A DNA stretch of 14,728 nt, from positions 1 to 14,728 of the forward strand of contig CAMOVY010000010.1 in assembly GCA_946627905.1 (NCBI GenBank), read 5' to 3'. The first letter of the stretch is position 1. Every line of letters starts with the position of its first letter. The DNA is from an uncultured Clostridia bacterium (GTDB taxonomy: Bacteria; Bacillota; Clostridia; Christensenellales; Borkfalkiaceae). The notes below the pieces were generated by a model. That model was not told where the DNA came from and did not search any database. It saw only the letters and a list, made by a program, of their open reading frames with translations. Of the stretch, positions 1 to 6,146 are shown in pieces. Both the position numbers and the translations under genes were made by a program.

Positions 1-132
1 GTGAACTCTATCGTTAAATATAAGTAAAAGTACGTCCTTTATGCCGTTGTAGACGGCTAAAAAACGGTATTCGATAAGTTTGCCGTCTTTTATAAGTTTT
101 TTTGCTAGTCCGTGATAATTAAAATAGCCCAC
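1..132 (-). CDS. Small uncharacterised protein, N-terminal part, cut by window edge
   Basis: An open leftward frame of 44 codons runs without a stop from a GTG at 132-130 to the window edge. The product begins MGYFNYHGLAKKLIKDGKL and continues through a hydrophobic stretch (VLLLIF near residues 34-39), which looks like a small folded alpha/beta protein rather than noise. I do not recognise a named domain. From memory only, short clostridial hypothetical proteins start with a similar MGYFNYH segment, and that supports this start. Against it, no clear Shine-Dalgarno sequence precedes the GTG; an upstream in-frame TAA (at about 162-160) leaves little room for another start. It lies downstream of the serS terminator in the same direction, so it is probably transcribed separately. 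Function unknown; it could also be a remnant. Confidence 0.5.
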   Translation of the reverse strand, partial: MGYFNYHGLAKKLIKDGKLIEYRFLAVYNGIKDVLLLIFNDRVH

Positions 133-181
133 TCTATTAGTTTTGGAATTTTAGCGAAAAAATATTCTCTAAATACTTGTG

Positions 182-239
182 TCCCCTATAAGGGGATAGG
201 AGATACAAACGCGGTTGCAATTTTGCAACCGCGTTTGTA
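182..239. repeat. Two inverted repeats between serS and the left-edge gene
   Basis: TCCCCT at 182-187 pairs with AGGGGA at 191-196 around a 3-base loop. Just beyond it lies a perfect inverted repeat of at least 16 base pairs, 204-219 with 224-239, whose arms contain ACAAACGCGGTTGCA. No T-run follows on either strand, so neither hairpin looks like a normal intrinsic terminator. They may be a dispersed palindromic repeat, or RNA structure in the leader of the small leftward gene. The remaining bases of 133-347 hold no gene that I can support. Confidence 0.6.
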
Positions 240-259
240 GTAAATGGGTTAACTATGAT

Positions 260-304
260 AAAAAACCTTTTGGTAAGCCCGCGACTATTGTCGCGGGCTT
301 ACCA
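260..304 (-). terminator. Intrinsic terminator of serS
   Basis: A perfect stem of 14-15 base pairs (271-285 with 290-304, arms GGTAAGCCCGCGAC and its complement, TATT loop on the + strand) lies about 45 bases past the serS stop. Read leftward, the stem is followed by AAAAGG and then six T residues (A-run at 260-265 on the + strand). This is the usual hairpin plus U-tract arrangement, with the U-tract slightly displaced from the stem. It should insulate serS from the small gene at the left edge. Confidence 0.75.
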
Positions 305-307
305 CCT

Positions 308-322
308 TTCCCTTGCAGGGAA
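308..322. repeat. Short hairpin immediately after serS, related to the one at 5961-5991
   Basis: TTCCC at 308-312 pairs with GGGAA at 318-322 around TTGCA. The right arm and flank AGGGAACACG (317-326) recur exactly at 5978-5987 in the hairpin that follows ispDF. Both copies sit just past the 3' end of a leftward gene. They could be transcript 3'-end stabilisers or copies of one small palindromic repeat; the sequence alone does not decide. Confidence 0.5.
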
Positions 323-347
323 CACGAGATTTTACAAATACCGATTT

Positions 348-1628
348 TTATTTTAAAATCTTTTGTCCGCCCATAAAGGGTTGTAAAACTTCGGGAATAT
401 TAACCGAACCGTCCGCGTTCTGATACTGTTCGATAATAGCGGGGAACACGCGGCTGGTCGCTAAGCCCGAACCGTTTAAAGTATGCACGTATGCGGTTTT
501 GCCGGTTTTCGCGTCGCGGAACTTGGTGTTATTGCGCCTTGCCTGATAGTCGTTGGCGTTGGATACCGAACTTACTTCTTTATAAATACCCATAGACGGG
601 ATATAAACTTCTATATCGTAAGTCCTTGCCATAGACGCGGAGCAGTCGCCCGCCGCTAACTTTGATAGTCTGAAATGCAGCCCCAACTTATCCATTAAAG
701 AACACGCCTTGCCGACAAGTTCTTCAAACGCTTGTTTGCTTTTGTCGGGGTGGGCGTACTGTACCATTTCCACCTTGTTGAACTGATGCCCGCGTATCAT
801 CCCGCGCTCTTCCGCGCGATACGAACCCGCTTCTTTACGGTAGCAGGGGGTGTAGGCGAAGAATTTCATAGGAAGTTTGCTTTCGTCTATTATCTCGCCC
901 GCGTACATATTGACGAGCGCAGTTTCCGCCGTCGGAAGCATAAAGCGGTTTTTCTTGCGGTCGCTGTCGACGTCCAGCCAGTACACTTCGTCGGAAAACT
1001 TGGGAAACTGCCCTGCGCCGAAACCGCAATTATAGCCGAGTTGGTGCGGGGGCAGGATAAATTCGTACCCGTCTTTTAGGTGTTCCGAGATAAAGAAATT
1101 AAGTAGCGCCCACTCTAATCTTGCGCCGTCGCCGCGATAGAGCCAGAATCCGCCGCCCGACAACTTCGTGCCGCGTTGGTAGTCGATTAAACCCAACTTG
1201 GTGCAGATATCGACGTGGTTTTGCGCCTTAAAATCGAATTCGGGCATTTTGCCGTAAACTTTAACGACGGCGTTGTTTTCTTTTTCACCCGCTAAAAGGT
1301 CTTCGTCGGGGATATTAGGCATTACGGCAAGCATATCGAAAACTTGAGTTTCCAAGGCTTTCGCCTTTTCGTCGAGTTCGGCGATTTTTTCGCCCAAAGC
1401 GCGCATTTTAGCGAAAATTTCGTCTACGGGCTTGCCCGCTTTTTTAAGGGCGGGGATTTCCGCCGACACCTTGTTGCGTTCCGCCTTATAACTTTCCACT
1501 TCCGCGATTATCGCGCGGCGCTCGCTATCGGCTTTTAAAATCGGGTCGAAATCGGCTTTATAACCCTTTCTTGCCAAAAGTTCGGCGATATGTTCTTTAT
1601 CTTCCTGAATTCTTTTTAAATCAAGCAT
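348..1628 (-). CDS. serS: Seryl-tRNA synthetase (serine--tRNA ligase)
   Basis: A class II aminoacyl-tRNA synthetase of 426 residues, the normal family length, charging tRNA-Ser (and normally tRNA-Sec) with serine in the cytosol. Residues 1 to about 110 form the N-terminal antiparallel coiled-coil arm that grips the long variable arm of tRNA-Ser. The catalytic domain shows the serine-binding TAE at 233-235, motif 2 around 261-290 (CYRKEAGS, then RGMIRGHQF) and motif 3 at 385-393 (NGSGLATSR), ending with the usual IPEVLQPFMGG. The YRKEAGSYRAEERG form of motif 2 differs from the E. coli or Bacillus FRxEAGSAGRDTRG form and marks a distinct SerRS subgroup. The ATG start is preceded six bases upstream by GGAG. 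The gene is transcribed alone from its own promoter and ends at a strong hairpin; no T-box leader is present. Confidence 0.97.
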   Translation of the reverse strand: MLDLKRIQEDKEHIAELLARKGYKADFDPILKADSERRAIIAEVESYKAERNKVSAEIPALKKAGKPVDEIFAKMRALGEKIAELDEKAKALETQVFDMLAVMPNIPDEDLLAGEKENNAVVKVYGKMPEFDFKAQNHVDICTKLGLIDYQRGTKLSGGGFWLYRGDGARLEWALLNFFISEHLKDGYEFILPPHQLGYNCGFGAGQFPKFSDEVYWLDVDSDRKKNRFMLPTAETALVNMYAGEIIDESKLPMKFFAYTPCYRKEAGSYRAEERGMIRGHQFNKVEMVQYAHPDKSKQAFEELVGKACSLMDKLGLHFRLSKLAAGDCSASMARTYDIEVYIPSMGIYKEVSSVSNANDYQARRNNTKFRDAKTGKTAYVHTLNGSGLATSRVFPAIIEQYQNADGSVNIPEVLQPFMGGQKILK

Positions 1629-1666
1629 TGTTAACTCCGTTAACGAAAAAGTCGTTGTTTATTACC

Positions 1667-1695
1667 ATTATACAATTTGACGCATCTAAAATCAA
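1667..1695 (-). promoter_or_regulatory. Predicted sigma-A promoter of serS
   Basis: On the minus strand TTGATT (1695-1690) and TATAAT (1672-1667) are separated by 17 bases, a perfect -10 with a 4/6 -35. Initiation near 1660 would give a leader of only about 30 bases, which leaves no room for a T-box. Confidence 0.6.
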
Positions 1696-1788
1696 CGATT
1701 TTGAACGCTTAAAACCCGTCTTTATACTAAATTTTACGTACGCGGCGTAAAAATTCACAAAAAATCCCGTTCTTTTGATATTTAACGG

Positions 1789-1818
1789 TTGCAAAACACG
1801 GTAGGTTGGTGATAGAAT
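1789..1818 (+). promoter_or_regulatory. Predicted sigma-A promoter of the cysE-cysS-alaS operon
   Basis: TTGCAA (1789-1794) and TAGAAT (1813-1818) are separated by 18 bases. The -10 is a 5/6 match and the -35 only 4/6, so the promoter would be moderate. It is divergent from the serS promoter, about 95 bases away, and would start transcription near 1825, just ahead of the structured leader. Confidence 0.45.
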
Positions 1819-1831
1819 AATACTGTATAAC

Positions 1832-1905
1832 TATGCGCCGAGGTGTCGGCGCGTATCCCGCCCCCGAAGTTTTTCGGGAAATCTACGGGAGATAGGTAAA
1901 AGGAA
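1832..1905 (+). promoter_or_regulatory. Structured 5' leader of cysE with tandem hairpins
   Basis: Two hairpins lie between the predicted transcription start and cysE. The first is a ten-pair stem, 1832-1841 with 1846-1855 (core GCGCCGA/TCGGCGC, GGTG loop, one G-U pair). The second pairs CCCGAA (1863-1868) with TTCGGG (1873-1878), and CCCG at 1857-1860 can close it with CGGG at 1886-1889. That outer pairing covers part of GGGAGATAGG (1887-1896), the only purine-rich segment at a workable distance from the ATG; the nearer AGGAA touches the start codon. Translation of cysE could therefore depend on opening this structure. It does not match a T-box or any riboswitch class that I recognise, and there is no U-run to suggest a terminator. 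Confidence 0.45.
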
Positions 1906-2553
1906 ATGTTTTTTAAGAGATTACGCGCGGATATCAACGCCGCCAAGAAAAACGACCCCGCGGCACGGAATAAGTTTGAAATATGGCTGACTTATTCGGG
2001 CGTGCACGCGCTTTCGTGGCACAGAGTCGCGCACTTTTTTTATAAAATCAAACTCAAACTTTTAGCGCGTATGATAAGTCAGACGGCGCGGTTTTTCACG
2101 GGGATAGAAATTCACCCCGCGGCGAAGATTGCGGGCGGCGTGTTTATCGACCACGGCGCGGGCGTCGTTATAGGCGAAACCGCTGAAGTGGAAGAAGGCG
2201 TCGTGATTTATCAGGGCGCGACTTTAGGCGGTACGGGTAAGGAAAAGGGCAAACGCCACCCGACTGTAAAGCGCGGCGCGATTATTTCCGCGGGCGCAAG
2301 GGTTTTGGGCGGCTTTACCGTCGGCGAATATGCTAAAATCGGCGCTAATGCGGTGGTTTTGCGCGAAGTGCCGCCGTACGCGACGGTAGTCGGCGTTCCC
2401 GCGCACGTCGTCAGAATAAACGGCGAAAAAACGCCCGATTTAGAACAGGAAAAATGCGACCCGTTGCAGGAAGAACTTTGCAATCTTCAGGGCAAGGTTT
2501 ACGATTTGCAGAAACAGATTGACGAATTAAAGTCGGAAAAGAAAGGCAAATAA
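1906..2553 (+). CDS. cysE: Serine O-acetyltransferase
   Basis: Transfers acetyl from acetyl-CoA to L-serine, giving O-acetylserine, the committed step of cysteine synthesis in the cytosol. The 215-residue protein matches the short Bacillus-type CysE almost throughout: an N-terminal helical part with DPAARNKFEIWLTYSGVHAL, then RFFTGIEIHPAAKI opening a left-handed beta helix of hexapeptide repeats (about 65-175). The active-site pieces IDHGAGVVIGETAE and GATLGGTGKEKGKRHPT are intact; the His of DHG is the expected catalytic base. After VVGVPAHVV the last 35 residues are heptad-like and charged (LQEELCNLQGKVYDLQKQI), a likely short coiled coil. First gene of a three-gene operon and directly followed by cysS, the order found in Bacillus, which links cysteine production to cysteine charging. 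Its start follows a structured leader with a weakly placed ribosome binding site. Confidence 0.95.
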   Translation: MFFKRLRADINAAKKNDPAARNKFEIWLTYSGVHALSWHRVAHFFYKIKLKLLARMISQTARFFTGIEIHPAAKIAGGVFIDHGAGVVIGETAEVEEGVVIYQGATLGGTGKEKGKRHPTVKRGAIISAGARVLGGFTVGEYAKIGANAVVLREVPPYATVVGVPAHVVRINGEKTPDLEQEKCDPLQEELCNLQGKVYDLQKQIDELKSEKKGK

Positions 2554-2581
2554 GGCGGCAAAAACAAGGACTTAAAATATT

Positions 2582-3976
2582 ATGAAAATTTTTAACACAC
2601 TTTCTGGTAGAAAAGAAGAATTTATACCGATAAGCGGCAACGACGTTAATATGTACGCCTGCGGCATAACCGTTTCGGGCGAAGCGCATATAGGGCACGC
2701 GTATCAGGCGCTAATCTACGACATTATAAGAAAGTATCTCGAAAAGCGCGGCTACAAAGTTAAGTATGCGAGAAACTATACCGACGTGGACGACAAAATA
2801 ATAGCAAAGTCTATTGATGCGGGTATTCCCGCAGACAGGTACGCCGCCGAAATGATAGAAAAAATCGACGCGGAGATGCGCCGCCTTAAGGTTGACGAAC
2901 CTTCGGTGTGGATAAAAGCCACCGAGAGTATGGACGACATTATAGCGTTTATTTCTAAACTCGTCGAAAAGGGCTACGCGTACGCTACCCCTAAGGGCGA
3001 CGTGTATTTTTCGGTGGAAAAATTTCCGTCTTACGGCAATTTGTCGCACAGGAATTTGGAGGACGCGTTAGACGGCGTTCGCGTCGATAACGACGAAATG
3101 AAAAAAAGCCCCCTGGACTTTGCGCTGTGGAAGTCGGCAAAGGCGGGTGAACCGTTCTGGCAGTCGCCGTGGGGCAACGGCAGACCGGGTTGGCATATAG
3201 AGTGTTCGGCTATGAACTACAAGACTTTCGGCGAAAGGATAGATATTCACGGCGGCGGCAGGGACTTAATCTTTCCGCACCACGAAAACGAAATCGCGCA
3301 GAGCGAAGCCTTAACAGGCAAGCAATTCGTAAAATACTGGATACACAACGGGCTTATTAAAGTCAACGGGCAGAAAATGAGTAAGTCTTTAGGCAACAGC
3401 CTTTTGCTAAAAGACCTTTTGGATAAATATTCGCCCGAAACAATCAAGTTTGCGTTGCTTTCTACCAACTACCGCGGCGATATAAACATTACCGACGCGC
3501 TGTTCCCTGAAGCGGAAAAGCACCTTACGGGTTTTTACGCCGTTATAAAAGAAGTAAAAGACAAGGGCGTTTTGATAGCGGGCGAAAATAAAGATATAGA
3601 CGACGCGTTCAATGCCGCTATGGACGACGACTTTAACACGGCACTTGCGCTGTCGCAACTGTTCGGATACTTTAAGACGGCAAAAGCAAAACTTGCGGCG
3701 GGCGATAATTCCGTAGGCGCGGATATAAACCAGATTATAAAGACTTATTCGCTTTTGGGGCTTTTTGAGACTCCCGCGGACGAGTTTTTAAACAGCGTCG
3801 CCAAAAAGAACGAAAGCGATATTCCCGAAGAAGTGAAAGCGATAGCGGAAGAACGGCAGAGTTTCAGAAGAGAAAAAAACTGGGCAAAGTCAGACGAGCT
3901 GCGCGACAAGATAGCGGCTTTGGGCTACGATATAAAAGACGCGAAAGACGGATACACTATAACGAAAAAAAATTAA
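2582..3976 (+). CDS. cysS: Cysteinyl-tRNA synthetase
   Basis: A class I synthetase of 464 residues, full length for the family, joining cysteine to tRNA-Cys. The Rossmann catalytic domain carries the ATP-binding HIGH at 36-39 and KMSKS at 263-267. The zinc that selects cysteine over serine should be held by C27, C206 (HIECSAM), H231 and E235 (FPHHENE), all present and spaced as in E. coli CysRS. The first motif reads CGITV where most family members have CGPTV, a mild deviation. The C-terminal part (about 310-464) is the helical DALR-type anticodon region, ending in the usual ELRDKIAALGYDIKDAKDG. It begins 28 bases after cysE and ends 19 bases before alaS, so all three are probably one transcript. 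AAGGA lies 11 bases before the ATG. Confidence 0.97.
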   Translation: MKIFNTLSGRKEEFIPISGNDVNMYACGITVSGEAHIGHAYQALIYDIIRKYLEKRGYKVKYARNYTDVDDKIIAKSIDAGIPADRYAAEMIEKIDAEMRRLKVDEPSVWIKATESMDDIIAFISKLVEKGYAYATPKGDVYFSVEKFPSYGNLSHRNLEDALDGVRVDNDEMKKSPLDFALWKSAKAGEPFWQSPWGNGRPGWHIECSAMNYKTFGERIDIHGGGRDLIFPHHENEIAQSEALTGKQFVKYWIHNGLIKVNGQKMSKSLGNSLLLKDLLDKYSPETIKFALLSTNYRGDINITDALFPEAEKHLTGFYAVIKEVKDKGVLIAGENKDIDDAFNAAMDDDFNTALALSQLFGYFKTAKAKLAAGDNSVGADINQIIKTYSLLGLFETPADEFLNSVAKKNESDIPEEVKAIAEERQSFRREKNWAKSDELRDKIAALGYDIKDAKDGYTITKKN

Positions 3977-3995
3977 AACGCAAAAAGGCGAAATT

Positions 3996-5819
3996 ATGAT
4001 AACTTCTAAACAATTACGCGACAAATGGATTAAATTTTACGAAAGCAAAGGGCACTTAAATATCGGCGCGGTGTCTTTAATCGGCGACGGAACTACGGGC
4101 GTTATGTTCAACGTGGCGGGTATGCAACCCTTAATGCCTTATCTTTTAGGAAAACCCCACCCGTCGGGCAAAACGCGGCTTTGCAACGTTCAGGGCTGCG
4201 TGAGAACGGTGGATATAGAGTCTGTCGGCGACGCTACGCACTTTACCTTTTTTGAAATGATGGGCAACTGGTCGCTCGGCGATTACTTTAAAAAGGAAAA
4301 AACCGCGTGGACTTTTGAACTTTTGACAAAAGAATTCGGGTTCGATAAAGATAAAATCTGTTCTACGGTGTTCGAGGGGAACGATAAAGCCCCGCGCGAT
4401 ACCGAAACGGCGGAACTACTTAAATCTCTCGGCATAAGAGAAGAAAACATTTTCTTTTTGCCTAAAAAAGACAACTGGTGGGAATTAGAAGGCACTGTCG
4501 GCACGCCTTGCGGACCTGATAACGAGTGGTTTTATCCCAGAGACGGCAAGGGGGATTCAAAGGACTTTTTAACGAGTGGTCGCTACGTGGAAATCGGCAA
4601 CGACGTGTATATGCAGTATAAAAAGACGGCGGACGGCTACGAAGAACTTTCAAACAAGAACGTTGACACGGGGTTCGGGCTGGACAGGCTGCTGCTGTTT
4701 TTAAACGGCTTTGACGACGGGTACAAAACCGACTTGTTTGCTGGCGCGATTAAGTATCTCGAACAGGTTTCGGGCAAAGATTACGACGCGGATGAAAAGG
4801 CGAGAAAGGCTATGCGTATTATCGCCGACCACACCCGTACTTCGGTTATGCTTATAGGCGACGTGAACGGGATACTTCCGTCGAATACCGGCGCGGGGTA
4901 TATTTTAAGAAGACTTTTGCGCCGCGCGATAAGATATTGCAGAGATTTGGGTGTAGACGCCGCCGAGATGATAGGCGTTGCAAAGGTGTTTATAGAACAG
5001 GTCTACGATACGGCATACCCCTTGCTTATCGAAAAGGAAAACTATATTTTAGACGAGATTGAAAAGGAAACCAAAAAATTTCAGGCAACCCTTGCCGCCG
5101 GCATCAAAGAGTTTGAAAAGTGCATAACGGGTATGGAACGCAAAAACGCGTTTATGAAGGAAAAAGACCCGTCTTATATCCCAGAAACGGAGATGACGGG
5201 TAAGCAGGCGTTCAGATTGTACGATACGTTCGGCTTTCCGCTGGAACTTACCAAAGAACTCGCCGCAGAAAAGGGCATAACCGTCGACGAGAAGGGCTTT
5301 GCGGAAGCCTTCCGCGTGCATCAGGAAGTAAGTAAGGCGCAGGCGGGTTCTGCCAAGGGCGGTTTAACCGAAAGAACGGAGATGACTACCCGCTATCATA
5401 CCGCAACGCACATTATGCTTGCGGGGCTACGTAAAATGTTCGGGAATAAGACCGAACAAAAGGGTTCTAATATCAACGAAGAGCGTATGCGTTTCGACTT
5501 TAACTGCGACCACAAGATGACCGACGAAGAGTTAAAAGAACTCGAAAAATTCGTAAACGACGCGATAGCGGCGAAAATCGACGTGGTACGCAGCGAATTA
5601 CCGTATAACAAAGCGATAGCGGAAGGCGCGTACGGCGTATTCAATCCAAAATCGCAAGACGAAATAGTTTCTATATATACGATAGGAAACGTCGACAAGC
5701 AGATTTGCGGCGGTCCGCACGTAAACAACACCGCGGAACTCGGCGTATTTAAAATCACTAAAGAAGAAAGTTCATCGGCGGGAGTAAGGCGAATAAAAGC
5801 GGTGTTAAACGACAGATAA
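3996..5819 (+). CDS. alaS: Alanyl-tRNA synthetase, minimal form without C-Ala domain
   Basis: Charges tRNA-Ala with alanine. The class II core is clear: GHLNIGAVSLIG and the AGMQPLMPYLLG element near the N terminus, motif 2 FFEMMGNWSLGDYF at 85-98, motif 3 DTGFGLDRLL at 224-233, then the helical recognition domain with GYILRRLLRRAIRY from about 302. The editing centre that hydrolyses mischarged Ser- and Gly-tRNA-Ala is also present: HTATH at 468-472 and CGGPH at 571-575 (usually CGGTH). At 607 residues it is far below the usual 850-880. Two parts are missing. The beta-barrel with the RTPFYAESGGQ-type segment should precede the editing motif, but here the recognition domain runs almost straight into TRYHTATH; and the whole C-Ala/DHHA1 tail after RRIKAVL is absent. 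This is not a frameshift: the frame is clean and downstream DNA does not encode the missing domain. From memory the design resembles short AlaRS of Patescibacteria. Last gene of the cysE operon; AAGG lies seven bases before the ATG. Confidence 0.93.
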   Translation: MITSKQLRDKWIKFYESKGHLNIGAVSLIGDGTTGVMFNVAGMQPLMPYLLGKPHPSGKTRLCNVQGCVRTVDIESVGDATHFTFFEMMGNWSLGDYFKKEKTAWTFELLTKEFGFDKDKICSTVFEGNDKAPRDTETAELLKSLGIREENIFFLPKKDNWWELEGTVGTPCGPDNEWFYPRDGKGDSKDFLTSGRYVEIGNDVYMQYKKTADGYEELSNKNVDTGFGLDRLLLFLNGFDDGYKTDLFAGAIKYLEQVSGKDYDADEKARKAMRIIADHTRTSVMLIGDVNGILPSNTGAGYILRRLLRRAIRYCRDLGVDAAEMIGVAKVFIEQVYDTAYPLLIEKENYILDEIEKETKKFQATLAAGIKEFEKCITGMERKNAFMKEKDPSYIPETEMTGKQAFRLYDTFGFPLELTKELAAEKGITVDEKGFAEAFRVHQEVSKAQAGSAKGGLTERTEMTTRYHTATHIMLAGLRKMFGNKTEQKGSNINEERMRFDFNCDHKMTDEELKELEKFVNDAIAAKIDVVRSELPYNKAIAEGAYGVFNPKSQDEIVSIYTIGNVDKQICGGPHVNNTAELGVFKITKEESSSAGVRRIKAVLNDR

Positions 5820-5930
5820 ACGTCGCAATACTGCGTTTACTGCTACGAATTTTGACTTCAATGACCGAAAAGGTCTATTTCAGCCAAAATTCTTGCGAGC
5901 CTTGTCTTGCTCGTTTCTATGTCGTTTAAC
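5804..5930. repeat. Long imperfect palindrome overlapping the alaS 3' end
   Basis: The arms GTTAAACGACA (5804-5814) and TGTCGTTTAAC (5920-5930) are perfect 11-base inverted repeats. Roughly concentric inner pairs follow: GAATTTTG (5847-5854) with CAAAATTC (5885-5892), and GACC (5863-5866) with GGTC (5872-5875). The whole is a 127-base structure with interrupted stems, like a small palindromic dispersed element. Its left arm contains the last four alaS codons (LNDR) and the stop. No T-run follows, so it is not a standard terminator. Whether it is repeated elsewhere cannot be seen here. Confidence 0.6.
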
Positions 5931-5960
5931 GGTTATAAAAACAAATTAAATACATTATAA

Positions 5961-5991
5961 AACCCGTGTTCCCTGCTAGGGAACACGGGTT
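5961..5991. terminator. Hairpin between convergent alaS and ispDF, possible terminator
   Basis: A perfect 13-base-pair stem (5961-5973 with 5979-5991, core CCCGTGTTCCC, TGCTA loop) sits in the convergent gap. Read leftward it is followed by TTTTATAATG, a short U-rich tail that could end ispDF transcripts. Read rightward no U-run follows, so for alaS it may only stabilise the 3' end. Part of it matches the hairpin at 308-322 after serS. Confidence 0.5.
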
Positions 5992-6129
5992 ATGTCATTG
6001 CGAGAGTGGTATACAGCGACGGGCAGGCGAAGCAATCTCGTCGCGCTTTATATTATGAGATTGCCACAATTGCTACGCAATTTCGCAATGACATGCTATT
6101 CGGGAACGCCACGCTCGCTCGCAACGACA
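5992..6129. repeat. GTCATTGCGAG-type dispersed palindromic repeat (MITE-like)
   Basis: The ends ATGTCATTGCGA (5992-6003) and TCGCAATGACAT (6083-6094) are perfect 12-base inverted repeats. Inside, GCAATCTC (6032-6039) pairs with GAGATTGC (6057-6064). This TCATTGCGAG...GCGAAGCAATCTC...GAGATTGC pattern is a well-known kind of short non-coding repeat found between genes in many unrelated bacteria. A further right-hand end, CTCGCAACGACA at 6118-6129, resembles the 6083-6094 terminus, which suggests a second, truncated or nested copy. It carries no gene. With the two preceding palindromes it fills nearly the whole gap 5820-6146, which otherwise holds nothing I can name. Confidence 0.7.
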
Positions 6130-6146
6130 AGCCACAAAATTATATT

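Noticed and set aside
1629..1905. T-box leader ahead of serS or cysE
   Set aside because: No GGGTGGNACCGCG-like antiterminator segment is present, and the predicted serS leader is only about 30 bases.
3996..5819. alaS as a frameshifted pseudogene of a full-length enzyme
   Set aside because: The frame is uninterrupted, the missing barrel is internal and cleanly absent, the editing residues are intact, and the DNA after the stop is palindromic repeat rather than a broken C-Ala domain.
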